Assembly: GCA_012800055.1 (NCBI GenBank)
Contig: JAAZKA010000005.1
Coordinates: forward strand, 1 to 33,561
Length of the DNA: 33,561 nt
From: Clostridiales bacterium
Lineage (GTDB): Bacteria > Bacillota > Clostridia > Oscillospirales > QAMX01
Reading direction: 5' to 3'
The position numbers were made by a program, and so were the translations under genes. The notes below the pieces were generated by a model. The model had not been told where the DNA came from, ran no database searches, and saw nothing but the letters and a program-made list of their open reading frames with translations. Shown piece after piece: positions 25,414 through 32,611 of the stretch (position 1 is the stretch's first letter; each line of letters begins with the position of its first letter).

Positions 25414-28400
25414 TCAGCTCACACGATAGAAATACAGGTCACGTGCACCGGAGAAGCTGCCGCTCTCGATGTTGTACGCCACCACACGCAGTCGCGCATT
25501 CACGCCCACCGGGAATGCCGACGCGGACAGTGTGAACACCTGTCCCACAGAGTTTGCTTGCAGCGTATAGCGTCCGCTGGTATTTACCGACGGGTCACTG
25601 CCGTCGAGCGTATAGAACACGCGCGTGCGATTATAGTCATTGATGCTGTAGATATACAGCGTCTCCGTCGCCGAGACATTTCTCCTACTGATCACGTCGT
25701 TGTCCAGACACACGGTCCCCGCCGCGCCGATGGTGACGATGGGAGTCACCGGTACATTCAGGCGCGTCTCGCTGTCGTTGGTAACGACGAAGGTATAGGT
25801 TTTGACCGCCGACTGCCGGTCTCCGCGCACAAGCAGCACCTTGATTGTAACAGTTCCGATATGGCTGAAAGTATACTGTTCGGTCCTGCGTCCCACACCG
25901 GTATCGACGGGGTCGGTGCCGTCGAAGGTGTAGTAAATTCTGGCTGCGCTGTCCAACCCGGCAATCTGGATGGTGGTGCCGATCCTGACGTTGACACTTT
26001 CGGGCAGTTCGGCGCCGGTGGCCGCGAGGGTGACAAACGGCTTGAGCAGCACGTCCTCGATGGTATAGACGCCGTAGGTCTCCTTGCTGGCGCGGCCGTT
26101 CTGGACAATGACAGCGCGTATGATGAGAGTCTCTCCGTTTTGGGCATGGTCGGGAACCTTGTAGTTGACCTGGGTAGACGCGTTGATGTAGGTGCCTCCG
26201 CGCGGATCGGTACCATCGGAGGAATAATAGAGCAGCGCGTCGGTTGCGAGGTTCGTGGTCGGAGCCTTGATGCTGATGATGCTGCCGGGCTGGACATATC
26301 CGCCGGTGCCGGGATTGAGAGTGGGCTGAGGGACGGCGTCAGCGTCGGCGGCAATCTTGAAGCTGATGGATGAGGGCATCGTTGCCTTGCCGCCGGCGTC
26401 GGTGAGGGATGCACATCCGATGGTATAGGTGCAGCCGCTGTACCAGCCGCCCGACGGGAACAGGATCGCGACAGAGTTCGCGGCGTAGGTCATCGAGTAA
26501 CCCGTAATGGTGACGGGCGTACCGCTCTGCGTGTCGACGGCGTTGAGTGTCAGCACATCCTCAGGCAGCGCGCCGATGTCTCCGAGCTTGTACCCCGTGC
26601 CAAGCTTGTACTGTGTCTTTGAGAATTTCAAAGTTACGACGGTATCGGTAGGATAGAAACCGTTCTTGGGACTCTGAGAGAAACTCGCCTCAACGGTATT
26701 GCCAAGATTCTTGAGCTGGAGCAAAACGATATTCTCGGCGGCGGGATTCGCGCCGTACTCTGCGGCGGCAACATAGAGGTCATAGTTCAGTGTACCGGCT
26801 GTAAGACCGGTGACGGGAATCTGGATGGGGGTGCCGCTGGGGGTCTCTGCGTAGGAGAAGACCGCGCCGGTGATGCCGGTTCGAGCCTTGAGCTGTGCGG
26901 CGGTGGGGGCGGTACTGCCCGCGGGAACCGCAGCGATATAGACGGCTGCGGCACGCTGGGTCTTGACCGCGATGGTCACCGACGTATCGGTCATCGCAGA
27001 GATGGCAGGATAATCGGCGCTCCAGACAGACGCCGCGGGGCCGAGCTGGATGGGTGCGCCGATCTGCTTCCCGTCGGTGCTTTCGGCGACGACATAGACG
27101 TTGTAGTTATACTGCAGCGGCAGCTCTGTGAGGGTCAGTATCTTGATATCGGAAGCTGCCTCGACCCTCGTAAAGTTCGCGGCACTGACGGTCACATTGC
27201 CGTAATTTGTCATCGCGCGAACCTGTTCGGCAGTCGGTGGTGTGCTGCCCCTGGAGACAGCGATGCAGTAGACATTGGCTGCCTCTGCAAGGCGGACGGT
27301 CACGCTGATTTCCTGAGCCGTCCCGGCGGAGTTGGCACGAATGGAAGCGGTGGGGTAGCCGGAGACAAACTGCGGTCCTTTGGAGCCGTCTGTGTGATAG
27401 ATATTCCCGGCGATGGTAACGCTGACGCCGGCGTTGACGTACCAGCGGTTGGGCATGGTGTTCAGGGTGATGCCGTTGATGTAGGCGTAGAGCACATCGA
27501 CCGCGCCTGAGACGGAGCCGGAGGTTTTCATATGGAGAGTCGCGACGGAGCCGCCCGTGACGACGCTGACGGCGGCGGGCTGAGAGGCGGCGCTGTAGAC
27601 ATTCAGCTCGGTGACGTTCCCGGTGACGGCTGTGGTAAGACCGTCTCCGCGCACGGTTACCTTTTCGGTGGATCCAGCGAAAATGACGGTTGCGCCGGGT
27701 TCACCGACGGCGATGATCTCACCGTCGACGATACAGTCCTCGAGGGTCACGACGCCGGTGCCGACCTTGCCGGTGATATAGAGGTCGCCCTTGATATGGA
27801 TACCCTTGAGGGTCACGCCGGAGGAGCGGACGGTGACATTTTTATACTCGGACGAGATAGAGGAATAGGTACCGGGCTTCTCAACACAGTTGCCCATGAG
27901 ACGTACAAGGACGGTAGCGACCTCGGCGCGGGTGATTTTCCCATCGGGCCGGAAGTCGCCCTGGGGGTAACCGGTGATAATATTCCTGGCGGCGCTGGCG
28001 TAGATATAGGGTTTGGCCCAACTGACGATGGATTCGTCGTCGGAAAAGTTGATGGATGGAGTATCCTGGGTAAAGCTCATGAGTCTGCCGATCATGGCAG
28101 CAGTTTCCTGGCGGTTGACGGTGACTTCAGGATAGGTCTTGCCGCCGAAGACGAAGACATATCCGCCGGCCTTCTGGAAGTCGCTGTAGTACCACTTCCC
28201 GGAACCGATATCAGAGGCGGTAACGGGGTTGGTTTTCGTCAGCCCGAAGGTGCGGTTGAGCAGTGCCACAAGTTCGGTCTTTTTAATCTGGGCATCGGGG
28301 CGGAACGTGCCGTCCGGATAACCTTCCATGATTCCGAGGCTTCTGAGCGTTTCAATATAACCCCGCGCCCAGTGCCCGGCGATGTCATCGGGTGCCGCGA

Positions 28401-28464
28401 GCGCCGTACCCAGCGACGCAAACAGACACACCGCCAATATCAGTGCTGTTATTCTACGTTTCAT
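25414..28464 (-). CDS. Large SLH-domain surface protein with beta modules and chitobiase C-terminal-like repeats (protein 2)
   Basis: The 1016-residue exported protein has a signal peptide (KRRITALILAVCLFASLGTALA), three SLH domains, about 24-75, 85-140 and 145-200 (DIAGHWARGYIE, GYPDGTFRPDAQIKKTELVALL, GYPQGDFRPDGKITRAEVA), and a beta-helix-like stretch, about 205-360. Then come two modules related to those in protein 1 (about 368 and 482), an Ig-like domain (TLKFSKTQYKLG, about 610-720) and three repeats carrying YYSSDGTDP, YYTFDGTDP and FYTLDGSDP, matching the chitobiase/hexosaminidase C-terminal Fn3-like domain. No catalytic site is visible. The start was set at MKRRITAL because GGAGG is seven bases before it and the signal peptide begins there. 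The gene lies 112 bases upstream of protein 1 and shares its architecture. Confidence 0.9.
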   Translation of the reverse strand: MKRRITALILAVCLFASLGTALAAPDDIAGHWARGYIETLRSLGIMEGYPDGTFRPDAQIKKTELVALLNRTFGLTKTNPVTASDIGSGKWYYSDFQKAGGYVFVFGGKTYPEVTVNRQETAAMIGRLMSFTQDTPSINFSDDESIVSWAKPYIYASAARNIITGYPQGDFRPDGKITRAEVATVLVRLMGNCVEKPGTYSSISSEYKNVTVRSSGVTLKGIHIKGDLYITGKVGTGVVTLEDCIVDGEIIAVGEPGATVIFAGSTEKVTVRGDGLTTAVTGNVTELNVYSAASQPAAVSVVTGGSVATLHMKTSGSVSGAVDVLYAYINGITLNTMPNRWYVNAGVSVTIAGNIYHTDGSKGPQFVSGYPTASIRANSAGTAQEISVTVRLAEAANVYCIAVSRGSTPPTAEQVRAMTNYGNVTVSAANFTRVEAASDIKILTLTELPLQYNYNVYVVAESTDGKQIGAPIQLGPAASVWSADYPAISAMTDTSVTIAVKTQRAAAVYIAAVPAGSTAPTAAQLKARTGITGAVFSYAETPSGTPIQIPVTGLTAGTLNYDLYVAAAEYGANPAAENIVLLQLKNLGNTVEASFSQSPKNGFYPTDTVVTLKFSKTQYKLGTGYKLGDIGALPEDVLTLNAVDTQSGTPVTITGYSMTYAANSVAILFPSGGWYSGCTYTIGCASLTDAGGKATMPSSISFKIAADADAVPQPTLNPGTGGYVQPGSIISIKAPTTNLATDALLYYSSDGTDPRGGTYINASTQVNYKVPDHAQNGETLIIRAVIVQNGRASKETYGVYTIEDVLLKPFVTLAATGAELPESVNVRIGTTIQIAGLDSAARIYYTFDGTDPVDTGVGRRTEQYTFSHIGTVTIKVLLVRGDRQSAVKTYTFVVTNDSETRLNVPVTPIVTIGAAGTVCLDNDVISRRNVSATETLYIYSINDYNRTRVFYTLDGSDPSVNTSGRYTLQANSVGQVFTLSASAFPVGVNARLRVVAYNIESGSFSGARDLYFYRVS

Positions 28465-28611
28465 ATCATGACCTCCGTTTCTGATCTTTCCCTTATTAGA
28501 CGTGTCCGTATCCGGGATTGTTTCTGTCTCTGCCCGCGCTCGTATTACAGTTTGATGACATTTATCCCTTTCCGCAGACATTTATAGACAGAGATATAAC
28601 CGTACATCTTC

Positions 28612-28620
28612 ATTATAACA
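28612..28620 (-). promoter_or_regulatory. Extended -10 promoter of the SLH gene pair
   Basis: The minus strand reads TGTTATAAT, an extended -10. A perfect TTGACA at 28642-28647 is 24 bases away, too far for a normal -35. The leader is about 140 bases. The rest of the 337-base gap 28465-28801 is AT-rich and holds the palindrome at 28663 and the terminator at 28761. Confidence 0.65.
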
Positions 28621-28662
28621 GAGAATGAGAAAAAAGAAAAGTGTCAATTGTATGAATTTCTT

Positions 28663-28674
28663 GTAATATATTAC
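28663..28674. promoter_or_regulatory. 12-base perfect palindrome upstream of the SLH promoter
   Basis: GTAATATATTAC is a perfect palindrome about 45 bases upstream of the -10 box of the SLH operon, a reasonable place for an activator or repressor dimer. It is short and in AT-rich DNA, so chance is possible. Confidence 0.35.
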
Positions 28675-28760
28675 TCAGTCCATTCATACACCACCCGTTT
28701 TGTTTTATAAATTTATAATACATATCATTTCAAGCCTTTATTCATCTCTTTTTAAGCGAA

Positions 28761-28784
28761 AAGACGGATTGTCACATCCGTCTT
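28761..28784 (-). terminator. Terminator-like hairpin after the M23 peptidase gene
   Basis: A perfect 9-base stem AAGACGGAT/ATCCGTCTT with a 6-base loop lies 18 bases after the peptidase stop. On the minus strand TTCGCTTAAAAAG follows, so the U-tract is poor. Confidence 0.6.
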
Positions 28785-28801
28785 AACCGCCTGGTTTTTA
28801 T

Positions 28802-29749
28802 CTATTTTTTCTCCGTGCTTTCCTCAAATCGGAAAGTCACATAATCATGAGGGTTTTGGAACTCATAGCCGATGAGAATTTCGAAATGGCAGTGGCTGCC
28901 GGTGGAACGTCCGGTGGATCCCATGAGGGCAATGGTCTGACCGCGGATGACATGGTCGCCGACCGCGACGAGCAGCTTGGAATTATGAGCGTAGGCGGAG
29001 ACAATGCCGTTGTGGTCGATCTGGACATATTTTCCGTAGTTGCCCATACGCCCGGCGAAGATGACGGTCCCGCTGTCGGCGGCGACGATGGGAGTACCGC
29101 GCTTATTCGCAATATCAATGCCGGTATGGAATTCCCAGCGACGTTTTCCGTAGTCGGAGGTCAACCTCCCTTCAGCAGGCTGTATCATATGACCGGTGGG
29201 CCACCACTCAGGTTTTTCAAGTGTCCCGACGCGCAGCACACGTGTGACGGGGTTTTTGAGCACGGTATATGAGATCTGTTCCGAGCCGGTCTCGACGCCG
29301 GAGAGGTAGCTGACGCACCGCAGTTCGGTAGCCTCACCGCGCACACCCGGCGTATCGACGACGATTTCACCGGCATAGAGGGTATCGTCTTCGACAAAGC
29401 GTGTAGGGAATTGGAGGGTGACGCGCGCGACCTCTTCCCGTGTATAGGCAACGGGCAGCGGCGCGGTCTCGGTGAGGTACAGGTACAGCCCGTCGGTATC
29501 GAAGGCAGTATCCTCGCTGAGAGCCAGCTCGCAGCGGATGTCTGTTGCGATGTGAGCGTCAGAGGCATTTCCCGACAGCTTCCGTACCGCCTTTGCGAGC
29601 GTCGCGTCGATATCGACGCTGATCTCCACGGCTACAGGTTCCCGGGTATCGACCGTCAGCAGTTTCACGGTCCGCCCGGCTCCTCGCACATTCACGCACA
29701 GACACAGCAGTATACACACCACGGTAATCCGTCTGCACATCCGTCTCAT
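28802..29749 (-). CDS. Exported G5-domain M23 (LytM-type) metallopeptidase
   Basis: The 315-residue protein has a hydrophobic signal segment (residues about 8-25), a beta-rich middle, a G5-like domain (about 100-180, ending SYTVLKNPVTRVLRVGT) and a C-terminal M23/LytM domain. The zinc site is visible as FHTGIDIA (His and Asp, near 208) and SHCHFEI (His-x-His, near 287), with YGKYVQIDHNGIVSAYAHNSKLL between. All metal ligands are present, so it should be an active peptidoglycan endopeptidase or a cell-separation or remodelling enzyme. G5 domains are found on cell-wall hydrolases and adhesins. The start at 29749 has GGAGGG seven bases upstream; an ATG 15 bases earlier would place that site inside the gene. 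It lies upstream of two SLH proteins with its own promoter and terminator. Confidence 0.92.
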   Translation of the reverse strand: MRRMCRRITVVCILLCLCVNVRGAGRTVKLLTVDTREPVAVEISVDIDATLAKAVRKLSGNASDAHIATDIRCELALSEDTAFDTDGLYLYLTETAPLPVAYTREEVARVTLQFPTRFVEDDTLYAGEIVVDTPGVRGEATELRCVSYLSGVETGSEQISYTVLKNPVTRVLRVGTLEKPEWWPTGHMIQPAEGRLTSDYGKRRWEFHTGIDIANKRGTPIVAADSGTVIFAGRMGNYGKYVQIDHNGIVSAYAHNSKLLVAVGDHVIRGQTIALMGSTGRSTGSHCHFEILIGYEFQNPHDYVTFRFEESTEKK

Positions 29750-29813
29750 CCGTACGCCCTCCATATTATTTCAATTTCATTGCAGGTTATTACAAATTGG
29801 TTACAACGGTTAC

Positions 29814-29842
29814 ATGATAGCAGAGTTTTCCCGGTTTGTCAA
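29814..29842 (-). promoter_or_regulatory. Near-consensus promoter of the M23 peptidase, with GGTTACA repeats
   Basis: The minus strand reads TTGACA (29837-29842), a 17-base spacer and TATCAT (29814-29819). Two direct copies of GGTTACA on the plus strand (29799-29805, 29808-29814; period 9), and a third copy with a 3-base insertion at 29785-29794, cover the transcription start and early leader and could be an operator. Confidence 0.82.
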
Positions 29843-30007
29843 CCCCTTTTTGTATTTATTGTGTCATAATTTTCCCCGTGCAATCAGCAACCCTCCCGAT
29901 ATCCCCCGCAGCCGTACCCTTGCGGTGCGTACCGATTGGATACCCTGCTTATATGTATTTCCCGCAGCGACACACACGCGTCTTCCGTAAAAATTCGTCA
30001 ACGGATG

Positions 30008-30036
30008 TTGCATAACGGTTCGCGATATGTTATAAT
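30008..30036 (+). promoter_or_regulatory. Promoter of the nifZ-thiI group
   Basis: TTGCAT (30008-30013), a 17-base spacer and TATAAT (30031-30036), with TG one base before the -10 (TGTTATAAT). The leader of about 60 bases contains a hairpin: GGTTTG (30052-30057) with CAAACC (30081-30086), enclosing CCGCC/GGCGG. The remainder of the 352-base gap from 29750 holds the divergent peptidase promoter and nothing else recognised. Confidence 0.85.
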
Positions 30037-30101
30037 ATTTCTGTATTCTATGGTTTGATCCCGCCCCTTTCGGCGGCTCGCAAACCGAAGGGAGCAATTT
30101 C

Positions 30102-31199
30102 TTGCACTATCTTGACAATTCCGCTACGACCCGCGTCACCGCCGACGCAGCCGACGCCGCATACCGGGCGATGCGCGAGGGCTACGGCAATCCGTCGAGC
30201 CTGTATGCTGCGGGAATCTCCGCCGAGCATCTTGTACGCGAGAGCCGTGAAACCGTCGCGCAGGCGCTCGGCTGCGAGGCGGCGTGCGTGACCTTCACCT
30301 CCGGCGGTACAGAGGGCAACTGCACGGCGATCCTGGGCGCGGCATGGAAGCTGCGGCATCAGGGGAGGCACATCATCACCACTGCCGTCGAGCATCCCGC
30401 CGTTCTCGAGCCGATCGCACGGCTGAAGACGGAAGGGTATGAGGTGACTTACCTTAAGCCCGGACGTGACGGTACGATCTCGCCGGACGACTTCGAGCAG
30501 TCGCTGCGCGAAGACACAATCCTCTGCGCGGTGATGCACGTCAACAATGAGACCGGCGCGGTGATGCCGATCCGTACGCTGACAGGCATCCTGCGGCAGC
30601 GCAAGTCCCGCGCACTGTTCCACTGCGACGGCGTGCAGGCATTCATGCGTGTCCCGCTGCGTGTGGAGTCGCTGGGCGTGGACTTCTATGCCGTGAGCGG
30701 GCATAAAGTACACGCGCCCAAAGGGATCGGCGCGCTGTACATCCGGCGCGGCGTACGGATTCCGCCGCTGCTCCCGGGCGGCGGTCAGGAGAGCGGGATG
30801 CGCTCGGGCACCGAGAACGTCCCCGGCATTGCGGCCTTCGCGGCCGCGCTGCGCAATCCTCCGCGTGCCGACATTCCCGCACTCCGTCAGCGGCTGCTCG
30901 AAGGGCTCATCCCCACGGCGCGTGTGAACTTCCCCGACGCGCTGCCGCAGATTCTCTCGCTCTCGCTGCCGGGATACCGCTCGGAGGTCGTCATGCGTAT
31001 CCTCGAAAGCCGCGGCGTATATGTATCGACCGGCTCCGCATGCGCGAAGGGCAAGCGCTCCTACGTGCTCGAGGCATGCGGCTTGACGCCCGATGTCATC
31101 GACGGAACCCTGCGTGTCTCCCTTTCCGGCGACAATACCCCCGAGGACATCGACGCGCTGCTGGAAGGGCTCCGGGAAGCTGCCGACAGGCTCAGATGA
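30102..31199 (+). CDS. nifZ: Cysteine desulfurase of the NifZ/ThiI-partner type
   Basis: This second PLP cysteine desulfurase has 365 residues. It has YLDNSATTRVTADA, TSGGTEGNCTAIL near 66, VEHPAVLEPIARL near 95, the PLP lysine in SGHKVHAPKGIGALY near 200, GGGQESGMRSGTEN near 223 and the active Cys in STGSACAKGKRSYVLE near 310. The thiI gene downstream mirrors B. subtilis nifZ-thiI, where this dedicated desulfurase supplies sulfur for 4-thiouridine at tRNA position 8. The start is TTG at 30102, with GGGAG seven bases upstream; no ATG or GTG fits. It differs clearly from the IscS-type protein at 17866, so the cell has separate sulfur donors. Confidence 0.93.
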   Translation: MHYLDNSATTRVTADAADAAYRAMREGYGNPSSLYAAGISAEHLVRESRETVAQALGCEAACVTFTSGGTEGNCTAILGAAWKLRHQGRHIITTAVEHPAVLEPIARLKTEGYEVTYLKPGRDGTISPDDFEQSLREDTILCAVMHVNNETGAVMPIRTLTGILRQRKSRALFHCDGVQAFMRVPLRVESLGVDFYAVSGHKVHAPKGIGALYIRRGVRIPPLLPGGGQESGMRSGTENVPGIAAFAAALRNPPRADIPALRQRLLEGLIPTARVNFPDALPQILSLSLPGYRSEVVMRILESRGVYVSTGSACAKGKRSYVLEACGLTPDVIDGTLRVSLSGDNTPEDIDALLEGLREAADRLR

Positions 31200-31314
31200 C
31201 CGCGATATGCATCCCAACTTCAACGGCATACCACAATACCATCATCGCAGCGGAACGCATTGAACCCCGTAATTTGTTTAGGACAGCAATCCCTGCGGCA
31301 TTGGAGAACGAACA

Positions 31315-32553
31315 TTGGAAACCTTACTGCTCAAATGCGGCGAGATGGTCCTCAAGGGTCTCAACCGCAACCGCTTTGAGGAGCGTTTGCTCCTTGACCT
31401 GCGCCGGCGGCTGGCTCCGTGCGGCAAATGCACAATCTACTCCGGACAGTCCGCCGTCTCTGTCACTCCGGCGTGCGACGACTTCGACATGGACCGCGCT
31501 TTCGAGATCGTACGGCATGTATTTGGCCTGGTCTCCGTCTGCCGTTCGGCGGTATGCGAGAAGGATATGGGCACGATCTGCCGCGTTGCGCCGGAGTATC
31601 TGCGCGACATACTGATGGGCGCGTCCACGTTCAAGGTCAACGCCAAGCGCGCGGACAAACGTTTCCCGCTGACGTCGATGGACATCATGCGTGAACTGGG
31701 CACGGTACTGCTGAATCATTACCCGCATCTGCGCGTAGACGTGCACGACCCGGAGGTCGTCGTGACGGTGGAGATTCGTGAGCGCGACGCATTCATCCAC
31801 GGCCCGGCGCTGCCGGGTGCGGGAGGCTTGCCGGTCGGCATCAACGGCCGTGCGGGCCTGCTGATTTCCGGCGGCATCGACAGCCCGGTCGCGGCGTATA
31901 TGATGGCGCGGCGGGGACTGTCTCTGCGGGCGATTCACTTCTTCTCCTACCCCTATACCTCCCCGCGCGCACTGCAGAAGGTGCAGGATCTGCTGCACAT
32001 CGTCGAGCGCTCGGCAGGGCACATCCCGCTGACCGTCGTGCCGTTCACACGTGTGCAGGAGGAGATCCGCGAACACTGCCCGGATGCGCTGTCGACGCTG
32101 ATTCTGCGCCGCTGCATGATGCGGGTCGCGGATAAGCTGGCCTGGAAGGACGGCTGCCACGCATTGATCACCGGCGAGTCGCTCGGGCAGGTCGCGTCCC
32201 AGACGCTTTTTGCGCTCGGCATCACCGACCGGGTGGTCGATATGCCGGTCTTCCGTCCGCTCATCGGCATGGACAAGACCGACATCGTGGCAATTGCGCG
32301 GAAAATCGGGACTTTTGAGACGTCGATCCTGCCGTTTGAGGATTGCTGCACGATCTTCACGCCGAAGCATCCGAAGACGCGTCCGAGAATCGGGGAGATA
32401 CTCGAGGCGGAGGCGAAGCTCGACCTGGACACACTGCTAAAGGAGGCTTACGAGGCTGCGCTCGCCGGGAAATACATGGGCGACGATACAGCCAAACGCC
32501 CCGGCGTATCCGACACATTCGAAAATACACCCGAATCCCCCGACGCGGAATGA
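31315..32553 (+). CDS. thiI: tRNA 4-thiouridine synthetase ThiI (no rhodanese domain)
   Basis: ThiI adenylates and thiolates uridine 8 of tRNA. The 412-residue protein has the N-terminal ferredoxin-like and THUMP region (about 1-165, with LLLKCGEMVLKGLNRNRFE and FKVNAKRADKRFPLTS), then the PP-loop LLISGGIDSPVAAYMM near 182 and ITGESLGQVASQTL near 285. It ends without the rhodanese domain of the E. coli protein, as in Bacillus; FEDCCTIF near 342 carries Cys residues in the C-terminal core. The start is TTG at 31315 with GGAG eight bases before. It follows nifZ by 115 bases in which no promoter or other gene was recognised. Confidence 0.94.
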   Translation: METLLLKCGEMVLKGLNRNRFEERLLLDLRRRLAPCGKCTIYSGQSAVSVTPACDDFDMDRAFEIVRHVFGLVSVCRSAVCEKDMGTICRVAPEYLRDILMGASTFKVNAKRADKRFPLTSMDIMRELGTVLLNHYPHLRVDVHDPEVVVTVEIRERDAFIHGPALPGAGGLPVGINGRAGLLISGGIDSPVAAYMMARRGLSLRAIHFFSYPYTSPRALQKVQDLLHIVERSAGHIPLTVVPFTRVQEEIREHCPDALSTLILRRCMMRVADKLAWKDGCHALITGESLGQVASQTLFALGITDRVVDMPVFRPLIGMDKTDIVAIARKIGTFETSILPFEDCCTIFTPKHPKTRPRIGEILEAEAKLDLDTLLKEAYEAALAGKYMGDDTAKRPGVSDTFENTPESPDAE

Positions 32554-32611
32554 CCTCACCCGGATCGGTATCCGGCAGACGGCATCCTTATTAAAATCGA
32601 AGGTGACCCCT

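Noticed and set aside
27532-28587. Plus-strand open frame of about 350 codons opposite SLH gene 2
   Set aside because: Its product is Gly/Asp-rich and low in complexity, it covers the signal peptide and promoter of the real gene, and no family is recognisable.
29864-30097. Possible 77-residue minus-strand protein between the peptidase and nifZ genes
   Set aside because: It overlaps the nifZ promoter and leader, has no ribosome site, and its composition looks random.
30048-31229. Minus-strand open frame of 393 codons opposite nifZ
   Set aside because: It is a high-GC antisense shadow of a gene with all cysteine-desulfurase motifs; the product is Arg/Ala-rich without recognisable features.
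31200-31314. Small gene starting ATGA at the nifZ stop and running towards thiI
   Set aside because: No ribosome site other than coupling, the product resembles nothing, and the frame runs on into thiI out of frame.
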